Below, piece after piece: positions 48,736-59,700 of a stretch of DNA of 64,000 nt. The stretch lies in NCBI RefSeq assembly GCF_000346465.2, contig NC_034015.1:13995507-14059506 (forward strand), given 5' to 3'. The notes beneath the pieces were generated by a model. That model ran no database searches. It saw nothing but the letters and a program-made list of their open reading frames with translations, and had not been told where the DNA came from. This DNA comes from Prunus persica. Lineage: Eukaryota > Streptophyta > Magnoliopsida > Rosales > Rosaceae. The position numbers were made by a program, and so were the translations under genes. Each line of letters starts with the position of its first letter. Positions within the stretch are counted from its first letter, which is position 1.

Positions 48736-50921
48736 AAAATTAAAAATTAAAAAAAGCATATGGTGCTTCTCTTCTTAGTGTTCGAAAGGGATCTTAAGTA
48801 CAAATCACCCATTCTCTTTAATAAAAAAATTGTGGGAACAAAATTTCAAATACTAGTACCCCACACATGGATTCCAAAACTTATATTTTATTTTGAGCAA
48901 AAAACAAAGGAGAGAGGATCAAGAGAAAGAATATTAGAATCAAGTCACTTTCAAAATTGACAATAGCTTAGGTTAAAAAATTTTGAATTATTTTAAGCAT
49001 AAAATGGGACTAGTGCAGATTTTATTTAACTAACATGTAGTTTAGTATTATTATTTTCCTTTTCATGCAAGGAGCATTTAAAATACCTTCACTCTTGTAC
49101 ATGATGACAACAAATATGACAGATCGATCAAGCTAGACATTGGGAATGTTCACCATGTGAGCTTCTACCTTTTATACGATCCCTCTCATTTAGGGTTCGT
49201 ATAATCTGTCCCAATATTTTCTCATACCATCACCTAATTGTTGTTTAGAAAGAATATATAATAAATGTGATATGAGCAAGAGCAGGAGCAGCCAATAAGC
49301 TTTGGCAGAAACATGATTAGAAATGTTCTTTTACGAGTCGAGTTTGTCATACTGTAAATTTGAACCATTCGTCAAATTAATTTTTGTAAATTGTACTTAT
49401 GAAATCAAATACAAACTCATAATCTAGCAATTTAAACACATGTCAATGAGATAGTGTGTTAATTAGAGAAATAGTTGGCATCTTAGGCATGTGTTTGCAC
49501 TTATATTATAATTAAATTTACTGGCCTGAGTCGACCTAAACTAAAATTGTTGACCCTCTTGATTGTTACAAAAGATTAAATTATGTCATGTATATCAATG
49601 AAATGAATAGATTAAAACCTTAAAATTGGAGCCTTGACGTATGATATGCTGCACTAATAGAAAAAACAAATAATACCTGCTTCATATAGTATCAGTCTCA
49701 TTGACTCAATTGACTGATGCCTTCTGCAGATTGCTGGATTTTGTGTCTCTTTTTTCAAAAGAAAAAATTAATTAATTTCCCGTGACAACAAATACAAAGT
49801 TTGCTGTCGGAGGGATTCATGTAAATACATATAGGAGAATTTCTACTCGGATATTCGCACGATAATAACGTTCAGATATCTGCATTAGAGAATTTTTAGA
49901 AAATTTTTGTATTCATAAAGTTTCTTAGATTGTGGAAAAAATAGAACATGCAATCAATCAACCTCCAAGACCAAGAAAAAGGCTTGGATTTGATTTAAAC
50001 TGTTTGTCTGTGGCATCCTTTTCTTATACGTACGCATCCATCAACAAACACAAAAATAGTGCCCTTCTTGTATATCTCGCTCATCCATCTATGATTATTC
50101 ATAAGTATCCAACGTGCATTCAATCTCAGAAATTGGACCCACCAAACACCAACAGAGAATTGCCACCTGGCATTTGCAGTCACAGACTCACATGTCACTG
50201 CTTAATCATTTTTAGAAAAACTTTATTTGACGGCTGGATTCGTATTTTAATTTTATGTCTAAAATACATAACGAAATACATAACTACTACTATCAAAGAA
50301 GCTTCTCATTAAAATTTAGAAAATCACATCAAATGACCTTGTTTAAATTATTATAACTTTTGATTACTTTTTTTTTTGTTGGTACAAATGATGTGATATT
50401 GAGAGAGGAGAATTCTAAACACATGACCTCGAATACAGAAACAACTATTCTTAACGACTACAAACTTCTTACACTAATTAATTACTTTAAGACAAAAGTG
50501 TCTTTACGTTCAATCTTTTATTCGAGTCGATATCTAAATCTTTTACATTCAAAATGAATTAGAATATAGAAATTGACAAATTCTGAGTCAAAATAATTTA
50601 TCATTTGTTGAACTCGTTGAGTTAAATAATTTCCCTCTAATTTCTTTTCTCCAATTGTCTAACTGATTTGACATTATGGCAAAGAGAAAAATCTTTGTGA
50701 CTAAATTAGTAGCCATTAATTACAACATTAGTGTGATCTGATGGAGTTGGCACTGGTAGATTTTGTGAAGAGAGGGGGGTGGGCATCAATGGGTTTTGTT
50801 GGCAAGTTATAGATGGAATGGACATACTGGGCCCCACACCTGTAGTGCATGAAAGGGAGAGTTTTGTCTTCTCTGTTCCACGTGTTAGTTGTTGGGGTGG
50901 GGTTCATTTGGTAAGACATTA

Positions 50922-51316
50922 AAGCATTTATAGTAGGCTCTCTAAACCACCATTTTAGACAAATTTTAGTCATGAATCGTAAAAAGGCAACTCTAGCTCC
51001 TAAAATAGAGGAGTTCTCTAGAAGCTCCTAAATCTGAGAAGAGAGAAATGACTCATTGTGGTTATCTATAATTTAATGCTATTTTATTTGATGAGTATTT
51101 CAAACTTTTATTTAATGCTAACTATTTTTTATTTTATTTTTTAATAGAGATGGACTAATCAAAAAAGAGTTATCGCATTTATGACTATCTAAATTAGGAA
51201 GTATGGTTGGAATTGAAATTTTTTAAAGAGCTCCTAAAATAACTTTGTTATATTTTAAGCTAAATTTTAGCTAAGAAATAGAGAGCATTATTTTGGATGC
51301 TCCTAGTATAAGAAAT
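50922..51316. mobile_element. MITE-like element with imperfect TIRs
   Basis: The left end (gcatttatagtaggctctct ... attttagacaaattttag) and the complement of the right end (ttatactaggagcatcc ... ttcttagctaaaatttag) match imperfectly over roughly 55 bp. The ~400-bp interior is AT-rich and non-coding. Target duplication not resolved. Confidence 0.5.
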
Positions 51317-52626
51317 GTGCAACACAAAATAGTAGAAAATTTTGTACATGGCCGCAATGTTTTGGGGCTATCCTCAATTAATTACGTTGCGCCATACATG
51401 ATATGATTTTACATTACGGAACGTAATTGGATGAGGATACAAAAATAGTGACATCCTCATAACATGCAAATTCTCTTTCATAAAATAATAATAGAGAGAT
51501 AACAATTATTACATTAGGTAATAAGTGGGTTTACTTAATACACCAATTATTATGATTAATTGATAATTAGTGTATCACTCATAACATAATATTAAGAATA
51601 CCTTATGATCGAATTATATTTACACCAATTTTATATATACTGGATAATCAGACTTCTCAACGCATGAACTCTAAACAATAGCATTCTTTTATTTTCTTTT
51701 CAATATAGTCCAATTGACTAGAAATAGTTGAGGTTTTCTTTATATTTTATGGAGACGGGACTAGAAGTGACTACACACAGTGGAGTCGGTCCAAACCATT
51801 GAACGTTCTCTATGAGATGCATGCATAGTCAACCGAACAAGACGAGGACTTACAAAAAAAAAAGGGGGGGACATATTAGAAACCACGCATGCTTAATTCA
51901 AAACATACCGACAACATCAAGCACACAACTAAATGTATGTGTCTTCATCTTTTCTTTAATTTGAAACAGGAGCATGGAGATGTCATCATTGATCATACGC
52001 CACCGAAATTGCAGAGTTGACCATATTGGCCAGTGTTTCCACTATGGTTTAAGAATCAACAAATCATATTGTCAAAAGTCTTTTCAATTGTCCTAAAATT
52101 TCCACGGAGAAAATGTTTTCTAATACTTTTCTGTTACTTACTGAGTTACGAAACACACACGAATCAATGAATGTTATGTTGGAACCGTAATGGAAGCAGC
52201 CAAAATATATTTTTCCACAGATAATATCATATTTATGAGTATATAACAACTTAATATATTTATCATATATGCTAGATATTTGGAAGAAATTAAGAACCAT
52301 TCAATTTCAAGACGACATGTTAGTTTCAATCATTATTAATGTATTCTTTTCAGCAAGAAAACGTCAAAAGAAACAAATTAGATGTAGATTTTAACGACAT
52401 CTTCCAAGCTGACCTTTAATTCCTGCAGAAAAATTTGTACGAAACGGAAGCCCAATAAAAAAAATATTAGGTTAGGTAAGGATAGGGTTTTGGTTCATAG
52501 TGTTTGAGCCCCCACTCATGTCTTAGGTCATCAGATCAACATGCCAAGAAATTAAAACCAATAAAACCAATGAATTTAATTTCAACTCTCAACAACATTA
52601 GCTATTAAATTAGAATAATTTGAAAT

Positions 52627-53487
52627 GAGTGCTGCTATTTTCACCATGTGTCATATTTTTTCACCTACTTTATTTTTTCATCCACCCTATAAATTTGAAT
52701 AAACAGAAACCTATTTTTTCACCCATTATTATTCCTAAAATACCCTTTAATTGTATTTTCATATTTATTATTACAAAAAAAAAATTATATAAAAAATAAT
52801 AAAAAAATTCTTCAATTAGGCTATCCCCACCCCAATCGCCCTCTCCCTCCCCCACCTCAACCTTTTCCTCTGGCGAAAACCCAACAGTCAACACCATGAC
52901 CTTACAAACATTTAACCACCCACAAAAAAAACTCACATTGATTGCTCTATCAGTTCCAGAAAATGAAAACACATTTGCTTTATTTTATTTTTAATTTCAG
53001 AGACTGCAAGAAAGGTGTGATTTGAGTTTGAAATTAAAAGGAAAGAAAGAGACAAAGGAAGAAAAGGAAATGGCCATGGGTTTCTATCAGTTTTAGAGTT
53101 GCCCAAAAGCTCAAAGTCGATGTAATTATGGGACTACTTGAGCTTTAGAGTTAGAGAAGAAAGAAAAACGATTGGATTATGTGTGACTGAAAATAAAATT
53201 GGGGTTATGAGTTTGTAAGTTTAGGTTTTCTTTTGGTTCCTAATTTCTGAAGAACACAAGGAGAGAAAGATGTTGACCTCGTTTTGTTTGGTGGGTTGGG
53301 TATGAAGATGGGTGTGGATTTCAAACAAAAAGAAAAAGCAAAAGAAAAATATGGGTGTGTGTGCGCGTGAGAGAGATTGAGAGAGTTGTCCTCATAAGTC
53401 ATTTCACAAAGGGGTAAATTTATCTTTAAAATTTTGAAAACAAGGTAGGTGGAAAAATAGAACAGGTGGGTGGAAATAGCAACACTC
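52627..53487. mobile_element. MULE-like non-autonomous element with ~45-bp TIRs
   Basis: The left end, gagtgctgctattttcacc ... ttttttcacctactt (52627-52671), matches the complement of the right end, gagtgttgctatttccacc ... tttttccacctacctt (53443-53487). Long imperfect TIRs starting with G and an ~860-bp non-coding body fit Mutator-like elements. Flanks tttgaaat and tttagaat could be a decayed target duplication. A minus-strand frame inside (52670-52972) has no recognised domain; captured host sequence is possible but unproven. Confidence 0.65.
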
Positions 53488-53819
53488 TTTAGAATATATG
53501 TAAAAAGAAAGAAATAAACATATATGACATGCATGAAAGGCACGCATGAGCTCGAGGCTCAGGCTCAGGCTTAGATTTCACAGCTGAATATATACTCCTT
53601 TTAAAACATTGAGGGAAAATGTAATTACAAGAGTACTTCTATTTGAACGAAAATTATAGGGATTCTACAATCTCCTTTTTCTTTTTAAAACAAAATAACT
53701 ACAATGGAAGGAAATAGAATCAATGAACGAAAATTATGATCAAAGGCATAAAATCATCTTTTCTTCGCAAAATAGAAAAGCGTTGCATGTTAAACTCGGA
53801 TTAAACCTAGAAATTTATC

Positions 53820-54260
53820 TCTCAACCATCTCTTTCTAGGCGGCACTAGGTGTTTTCGGAGGGGGAGGAGGCACTCATCCTCCTCTCTCCCTCTCTCTCC
53901 TTCCCTCCCTCCTCCTTTCTCCCTTTCACCTTCTAGATTTAGGATTTTAATTGGAGGAGGTTATTTGTGCCTAAATTTACTTTGGATCTTGGATTTTTTT
54001 TATAAATTTATTTATTTTTACCAAGATCTGCTTGGATATGTTGGTGGTTAGATATGTTTTGGCTCTTGTCTGTAATTTTGGTGGTGTTCTCTGTTTCCAA
54101 GGCTGCGATGACGGCGACTTTGGTGGTGAAGGCATAAGCAATGATAGTGGGTCTGTTGGCTTTTGATTGATGTGTGTTTGATGTTTCTTGTTTTGTAATA
54201 ATTACATCAACTCCTTGTGAGTTGGGTGTTTGATTGTTATAGTCTCAACTTGTTTTTTTA
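53820..54260 (+). mobile_element. Possible LINE-derived relic
   Basis: A GA/CT-rich block (ggagggggaggaggcactc, then repeated ccctctctc, 53855-53930) is followed by G/T-rich non-coding sequence and ttgttttgtaataattacatc (near 54190-54210). The layout resembles the CT-rich leader and tail of the relic at 8.8 kb in opposite orientation. There is no reverse transcriptase; assignment is tentative. Confidence 0.3.
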
Positions 54261-55382
54261 TTTTTTATTTAGTAAATGTAGTTTTCCCCCTTCAAACTAA
54301 TTTTTTCTTACCTACAATCCATTGTCTTAATTTTCTATGAAGAAAATCCAATTTATTATAAGTAAAACCCAATGACTAGGATTCAACTCAGCAAGTTACC
54401 TAATTAAGCTTAAAATCTAATTTATTGTACTTTTTATATTCCAAAAATACCCTTAATTATAGTTTACCCAATTTTGTGGTTGTATTATTTGGAATTTATT
54501 GCAAAATTTAACTACTCACACATTAAAATGTTTGTCACATACGATATATTAATGCAGACACAAATATATATATATATATATAAACGTTAGGGTCTATATA
54601 TTAATGCACACAAAAATATATATTGTTGGGTATGTAATGCACACACAAATTTTCCTATGTGCCTTACACAAATTATTTATTTATTATCTAATTACCGTCT
54701 TCCTTTTTTTCTATGAAAATAATATTTATTATGAAATAATAGGATAATGTACTTAATACAAAGTTTTTTTATTTGTAAGAGTTTAAAAGTTGTAGTTGGT
54801 AGAATTAGTCGTTGTAATTCATGTTTGATTTGTTCGGGCATGCAGCTTTTATGCTAAAATTTCTTTGATCTAATGTGGCCTATATGTAGTTACTATGCTT
54901 TCATATTTGTATTACTCATTTGTGAGTATTTGTATCCTTATAACTGATGATCTTTGTGCTTGCCTAATTTATGAATACTTATCACGTACTAAAAAAATTA
55001 CAATTATTGCTTTTTTCCATATAAAAAACCCGGATTAGATGATATTATCATGCTAAATATATTGATTGCCCTAAAAAAAAATCTATAATTGTGTCTTTCC
55101 AGAAGGTCCAGCTAGATATATGTTGTGGTCTTCTAGAACTAGAAGATCCAGATACAAGCATCTGGCACGCAGCAGATTCGATCCAATCTTAGGTCAGCCA
55201 CAGCACAAAAAGCTACATAAATCATTCCGCCACAGTTTTCCAGCTTAAACACTTCAACTTATCCGTTTATATAATGTTTATGATGTAATAAAAAGTTTCT
55301 AGAAGAAAAGAAATTGTTTCCGTGCTTGTTTAAATTCACATTTATATATTTGTGGTACTGGTTTGCCGCGGAGTTGAAAGAC

Positions 55383-55643
55383 ATGTCTCTCTTACACATG
55401 TCCACTGTTATAGTCAACTTTTTGTCCCCGTGGCCATGGGATCAAGTTTCAGCCGGTGACCTTCGACTGCACATCAGCACCACCTCTGATGCTAAGAAAG
55501 ATCTCTTTGCATATGTATGGACCTCGTTCAAAAAAGAAAGTTCCAGAGAAGATTACTTGCATTTAGGTAATTACTTAATATTTGGTTGCTCTCAGTTGTC
55601 GTCCACTGCCAATACTGCAATTTACAACCAATATTTTGATTAG
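55383..55643 (+). pseudogene. Possible gene fragment (86-codon ORF), unidentified
   Basis: A frame beginning MSLLHMSTVIVNFLSPWPWD and containing SAGDLRLHISTTSDAKKDLF and WTSFKKESSREDYLHLGN looks more protein-like than its surroundings (mixed polar residues, no homopolymers). The 21 codons before the ATG are also open. I do not recognise a family, and no partner exons are evident. It could be a captured exon or chance. Confidence 0.2.
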
Positions 55644-55849
55644 TTTAATGATCGTACAAAACATTTGTAGTTTAAGAACTAATTGTCTACATATCCTTGT
55701 GCGTGTGAGATCTATTAACACATTTGCACACCAACCACTCCATTCTCTATAATATATCACCTTAGATCTAGTCACTTTTAAATTCATTTGATTCTCTAAA
55801 TTTTGTAAAACAAACAACCCTAGTATTATGGTAAAGGGATTTATTTAAT

Positions 55850-55930
55850 AAGTTAGATCAGTCGGTTAGAATAATGAGTCCGTCTCCTTGCACTCAAGTT
55901 CGAATACCTCATTTTCTCAGTGAGCTTTTT
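55850..55930 (+). mobile_element. SINE-like relic with tRNA A/B boxes
   Basis: A-box-like tagatcagtcggttagaat and B-box-like cactcaagttcgaatacc lie about 30 bp apart, similar in layout to the 48.6 kb relic. The tail is unclear. Confidence 0.4.
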
Positions 55931-56303
55931 CCCTTTGAATCAACCGAATTCCACTAAATTATTCCGTCTTCTTAGAATTAACATGCTTCAACTTTTTACT
56001 GCAGTTTAAGTTACGTAGTTTTTAATCTTGCTAGTTTGCTTCACCCACTTGTCAAAAAAAGGTACACAAACATATATACACTGTATAAAATAACATAAAA
56101 AACAAAACAATAAGCAATGAGATTGAGTACCTAATATTAAAAGTGAAGCAAAAGTGAGCTGTAGAAGAAGCAGTGTCTAAAAAAAAAGAAAAAAGAAAAT
56201 CTATCGAGAAAGAAACCAAAAAGAAATAAAGAAAATAAAATACTCAACATCAGCACCAATGTGAAGCTTCCTTAAATTCAAACCTGAAGTGCAGCCCTGC
56301 CGC

Positions 56304-56311
56304 TATAAATA
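56304..56311 (+). promoter_or_regulatory. Probable TATA box of the ABCG34-like gene
   Basis: TATAAATA, 475 bp upstream of the CDS start, followed by CT-rich sequence typical of transcription starts. Predicted start near 56340 and a leader of about 440 nt. Inferred. Confidence 0.6.
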
Positions 56312-56405
56312 TGGAATTCACTAATACAACCCCCCCACGTCCATTTTCTCTCATCACCTTCCCCAAAAATCTCCCCCCACACCACTCACTCTCTCTCTCT
56401 CCTTT

Positions 56406-56474
56406 ATGACGCGGCCAGTCATGGCCGCCACAACAGCTACATGCGACGTCCTATGGCCAGCGATGCTTTGTTAA
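56406..56474 (+). other. uORF 1 in the ABCG34-like leader (22 codons)
   Basis: ATG at 56406 to TAA at 56474, peptide beginning MTRPVMAATTATCDV, with a second in-frame ATG (GTCATGG, strong context). If the leader starts near 56340 this is the first AUG met by scanning ribosomes and should reduce main-ORF translation. An unannotated leader intron could remove it. Confidence 0.45.
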
Positions 56475-56672
56475 GGTTGTTATAACATCCAAAGTACCGG
56501 CGTTCGAGTCCGTACAACGACTTTCTCTACTGGTCAAGAGCGTCTCTAAAACGTAGCTGTCACGAAAGCTGCTCGTGGCGGCTGTCTTTAGATAACCTTG
56601 GGGAAACCTCAAGTGATTAACAGAACAGTCTGTCTGTGTCGGATTAGATCGAAACTGTTTTTGTTGGCGCGG

Positions 56673-56735
56673 ATGTTAGAAACCGTTCTCTTCTGTCTGT
56701 TGCGGCGGTTTTTAGAAAACAGTTGGGACTGTTGA
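56673..56735 (+). other. uORF 2 in the ABCG34-like leader (20 codons)
   Basis: ATG at 56673 to TGA at 56735, peptide beginning MLETVLFCLLRRF, ending 51 nt before the main ATG, a distance that allows some reinitiation. Context inferred only. Confidence 0.4.
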
Positions 56736-56786
56736 GAGTACTTAAGGAGTTGTTATACCGACAGTCGTGATAATATCTGGATCGAA

Positions 56787-59700
56787 ATGGCGGCGGCTTT
56801 AGCCGGGGATGATCTGGCGAGGTCGACCAGCAGCCGGAGGAGCTGGGCCTCGGGGAGCAAGCGGAGCTGGGCCTCCACGAGTTTCCGGGAGGTGTGGCAG
56901 GCCCCGCCGGACGTATTCAGCCGGAGCGGGAGGCAGGATGAGGAGGAAGAACTCCGGTGGGCCGCGATCGAGCGGCTGCCGACTTATGATCGGCTGAGAA
57001 GAGGGATGCTGAGGCAGGTGCTTGACAATGGCAAAGTGGTGACTGATGACGTGGATGTGACCAAGCTGGGAATGCAGGATAAGAAGCAGTTGATGGAGAG
57101 CATATTGAAGGTTGTGGAAGATGACAATGAAAGGTTTTTGAGGAGACTTAGGGACAGAACTGATAGGTCTGTCTGTCTGAGACTCTTTGAGACTTTGTCT
57201 TAAAAACCCATGTCTTTGTTTTTCTTGCAAAAGGAAAATTCTTTTGCTTTTTTTGTTTTTGTTTTTAATTTTTAATTTTGGGTTTTGTGGTTTGTGTTGT
57301 GTAGGGTGGGGATTGAGATTCCGAAGATTGAAGTTCGGTTCGAGAAGCTGTCCATCGAAGGAGATGTGTACGTGGGGAGCAGAGCACTGCCTACTCTGCT
57401 TAATGCTACCTTGAACACTATTGAGGTTTAATTTCTTTTGAAGTTTCTTCTTGAATAAATTCCTTTTCCTTGATAAAACTTCTACTTGTTTTGTTCTTGT
57501 ATTGGGTTTAGATTTTTGTGGGGTTGATTTTGTTCTCTTACTGAAATGGTTTTGTGGGCTGCAGAGTGTTCTGGGATTGATTAAGCTTGCTCCATCAAAG
57601 AAGAGAAATATCCAGATACTTAAAGACGTTAGTGGAATAGTGAGACCCTCCAGGTATATGTATATGAAATTATAAGTCTTTTTGTTTTCCAATTAGGATA
57701 GGATATGGGGTTGATGCTGTCAAGCAGTCAATGGTACTTTGACTGAGCAAACAGCCAAAGAAACAGAATGTTTGCTGTGTATAGGTTTGGGGGTTGATGC
57801 AAAGAACTATTTTCAAATTTGAGCATATGATTGATTTGTACTTTCATTCCATGGAAGTGTATGGTGTTGGCTTGTCCTTTACTTTACTACTGGTTTGATG
57901 ATGTTAACTGTTAACTGATTTGGTAATTTCCAGGATGACCCTACTTCTGGGTCCTCCAGGTGCAGGCAAAACAACCTTGTTACTGGCACTTGCAGGGAAG
58001 CTTGATGATGACCTAAGGGTAAAATTTTCTCCCTCTCTCTTACAATCTCCTCTTTACTGTATCAGTTTGCACACTAAGCTTGGTTGTGGGTTCTGCTTAT
58101 CTTTTACCATTTATTTGCTGATGGCTTGAAAATGGTGAACAGGTGTCTGGGAAAATCACCTACTGTGGTCATGAGTTGAATGAGTTTGTTCCTAAGAGGA
58201 CATGTGCTTATATCAGTCAACATGATCTTCACTATGGAGAAATGACAGTGAGAGAGACATTAGATTTCTCGGGACGGTGTTTGGGTGTGGGAAGTAGATA
58301 TCAAATGTTGGCAGAACTCTCAAGAAGAGAGAAAGAAGCAGGAATTAAGCCAGACCCTGAGATTGATGCATTCATGAAAGCCACCTCAGTGTCAGGCCAG
58401 AAGACTAGTTTGGTCACAGATTATGTTCTCAAGGTTTGTAATTGCCTCCATTTTTTCTGCTGGTATTATGTATACATGTATTTCATCTTTGAGCAAGCCA
58501 ATGAATTTAGAAATTCTGACTAATTAATAAATAAATAAAATCTTCAACAGATACTTGGATTGGATATCTGTGCTGATATTATGGTTGGTGATGATATGAG
58601 AAGGGGTATTTCTGGCGGCCAGAAAAAGCGTGTGACGACTGGTATGTTCTTTGGACCATATTTTTACTAATTTTGTACATCAATTTTTGTTTAATACAAT
58701 TTGGGTCCATTTATAATTGTACATACCAGTCTAATGGATTTTGCTTGAACAATATGCAGGGGAGATGTTGGTAGGACCAGCAAAGGTTCTTTTGATGGAT
58801 GAAATTTCAACAGGGTTAGACAGTTCCACTACCTTTCAGATATGCAGATACATGAGGCAATTGGTTCACATAATGGATGTAACCATGGTCATCTCTCTTC
58901 TTCAGCCAGCACCAGAGACATTTGAGCTGTTTGATGACCTTATCTTACTTTCCGAAGGTCAGATTGTGTACCAAGGCCCGCGCGAGAGCGTCCTAGAGTT
59001 CTTTGAATACACGGGCTTCAAATGCCCTGAAAGGAAAGGAGTTGCTGACTTTTTGCAAGAAGTAACATCCAAGAAGGACCAAGAACAATATTGGTTTAAG
59101 AAGGACCAACCTTATAGATATATTGCAGTTCCTGAGTTTGTTGAATCCTTCAGCTCTTTTCGCACTGGCCAACAGCTTGCAGCTGATCTTGGAGTTCCTT
59201 ATGACAAGTCCAGGGCTCATCCAGCTGCACTGGTAACTGAGAAATATGGTATTTCAAACTGGGAATTGTTCAAGGCATGTTTTTCAAGGGAGTGGCTGCT
59301 AATGAAGCGCAATTCTTTCGTATACGTGTTCAAGACCACCCAGATAACAATCATGTCACTGATTGCCCTGACTGTGTTCCTTAGGACAGAAATGCCGGTG
59401 GGCACAGTACAAGATGGAGGAAAATTTTTCGGTGCACTGTTTTTCAGTTTGATTAATGTGATGTTTAATGGTATGGCTGAACTGGCAATGACAGTTTTCA
59501 GGCTTCCTGTTTTCTATAAGCAGAGGGATTTCTTGTTTTATCCTGCATGGGCTTTTGGATTGCCTATTTGGGTCCTCAGGATCCCCCTATCATTTATGGA
59601 ATCATGGATATGGATCATTCTTACCTATTACACCATTGGATTTGCTCCAGCTGCTAGCAGGTAAATAAAGTTCACGTTTTCAGTTTCCAAATCTTATCAA

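Larger units (their letters stand above)
46786..50920. other. Intergenic, repeat-derived
   Basis: No conserved gene. Besides the listed repeats, the sequence is AT-rich with only short frames. The BUD31 3' untranslated region probably ends near 46.9 kb. Confidence 0.45.
54261..56303. other. Intergenic upstream of the ABC transporter
   Basis: AT-rich, no conserved gene recognised. A possible gene fragment (55383-55643) and a SINE-like relic (about 55850-55930) are listed separately. Confidence 0.4.

Noticed and set aside
56799..57692. Minus-strand 297-codon frame
   Set aside because: Antisense to the first exons of the ABC transporter, whose plus-strand frame has clear family motifs and splice sites.
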